Shown one piece after another: positions 63,818 to 64,000 of a stretch of DNA of 64,000 nucleotides; position 1 is the stretch's first letter; every line of letters starts with the position of its first letter. The position numbers and the translations under genes were made by a program. Below the pieces are notes generated by a model. It searched no databases. It saw only the letters and a program-made list of their open reading frames with translations, and had not been told where the DNA came from. Source of the DNA: Erythrobacter sp. 3-20A1M (GTDB lineage Bacteria; Pseudomonadota; Alphaproteobacteria; Sphingomonadales; Sphingomonadaceae); NCBI RefSeq assembly GCF_018636735.1, contig NZ_CP045200.1:1736001-1800000 (forward strand), in the 5' to 3' direction.

Positions 63818-64000
63818 GTGGCGCAGGACAGCACCGGTTCGGAGCGCGCGGTCGTGGCTTTCGACAATGTCGGTCTGCGTTACGGCACCGACCCCGAAGT
63901 GCTGAGCGACATCTCCTTCGCGCTGTGGCCGGGCAATTTCTATTTCCTCACCGGGGCTAGCGGAGCGGGGAAGACCTCGCTCCTCAAGCTGCTCTATCTC
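63818..64000 (+). CDS. ftsE: Cell division ATP-binding protein FtsE, 5' part
   Basis: First 61 codons only; the gene runs off the right edge. GTG start ([10 protein letters not shown]). [20 protein letters not shown] and the Walker [10 protein letters not shown] (46-54) followed by LLKLLYL fit the FtsE start of the FtsEX ABC complex, which activates cell-wall hydrolases during division. The Gly-Ala-Ser-Gly Walker variant (GASGAGKT) is usual for FtsE. Confidence 0.85.
   Translation, partial: MAQDSTGSERAVVAFDNVGLRYGTDPEVLSDISFALWPGNFYFLTGASGAGKTSLLKLLYL

Overview
This 64 kb window looks chromosomal and comes from a GC-rich alphaproteobacterium. The most likely group is Sphingomonadales, probably Erythrobacteraceae. 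That placement is inferred from the mix of genes (class I PHA synthase with phasin, ClpS beside lptFG, a class Ia R2 subunit, TamA/TamB, a ZnuD-type receptor, an ftsE neighbourhood), not from any search. Most genes are ordinary housekeeping or envelope genes in short operons, and there are four complete tRNA genes.

Layout. 1-520: end of a fatty acid desaturase gene with an apparent one-base deletion. 524-2894: lptF-lptG for LPS export. 2983-3366: clpS. 3540-6263: phaC and phaP, with two identical 15-bp palindromes before phaP. 6411-9350: AlaC-like aminotransferase, crotonase, thioesterase. 9482-9699: tRNA-Cys and tRNA-Thr. 9815-10567: three small genes. 10852-13373: nrdB, whose stop overlaps the start of an AT-rich gene with a nuclease-like C-terminus. 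13731-18394: DUF1294, an SNase homologue, an exported protein, two formate/nitrite-transporter-like genes and a small membrane protein. 18465-23478: argB, yggT, folD, a lipoprotein, marC, a Lon-N protein and a YbbN-like thioredoxin.

23711-36031 is an integrated element of about 12.3 kb. It sits in a tRNA-Gly(GCC) gene and is bounded by 49-bp perfect direct repeats. It encodes a tyrosine integrase at its right end, an arsenic operon (arsR, cadI/arsI, arsC, acr3), a DUF1259-chrA chromate pair, an AlpA-type regulator overlapping a 54-residue gene, three small proteins resembling an orphan immunity cluster, an AraC/GyrI-like regulator and a nucleotidyltransferase-HEPN protein. Just upstream of the integrase is a plasmid-like origin: three copies of a 16-bp repeat at 23-24 bp spacing, a consensus DnaA box and an inverted repeat flanked by direct repeats. 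No replication initiator gene was recognised. Probable integrase arm sites lie inside both ends.

The rest is core genome: a znuD-like receptor behind a Zur-like palindrome, DoxX, dcd, an exported protein, putA, glpD, a muramidase, a carbohydrate block (LacI regulator, sugar MFS transporter, debranching-type glycosidase, GT4 glycosyltransferase), a Na+/H+ antiporter with a doubtful start, lipoprotein-tamB-tamA with TGATG overlaps, YihY, dctA, tRNA-Leu, a zinc-ribbon DUF3426 protein and the first 61 codons of ftsE.
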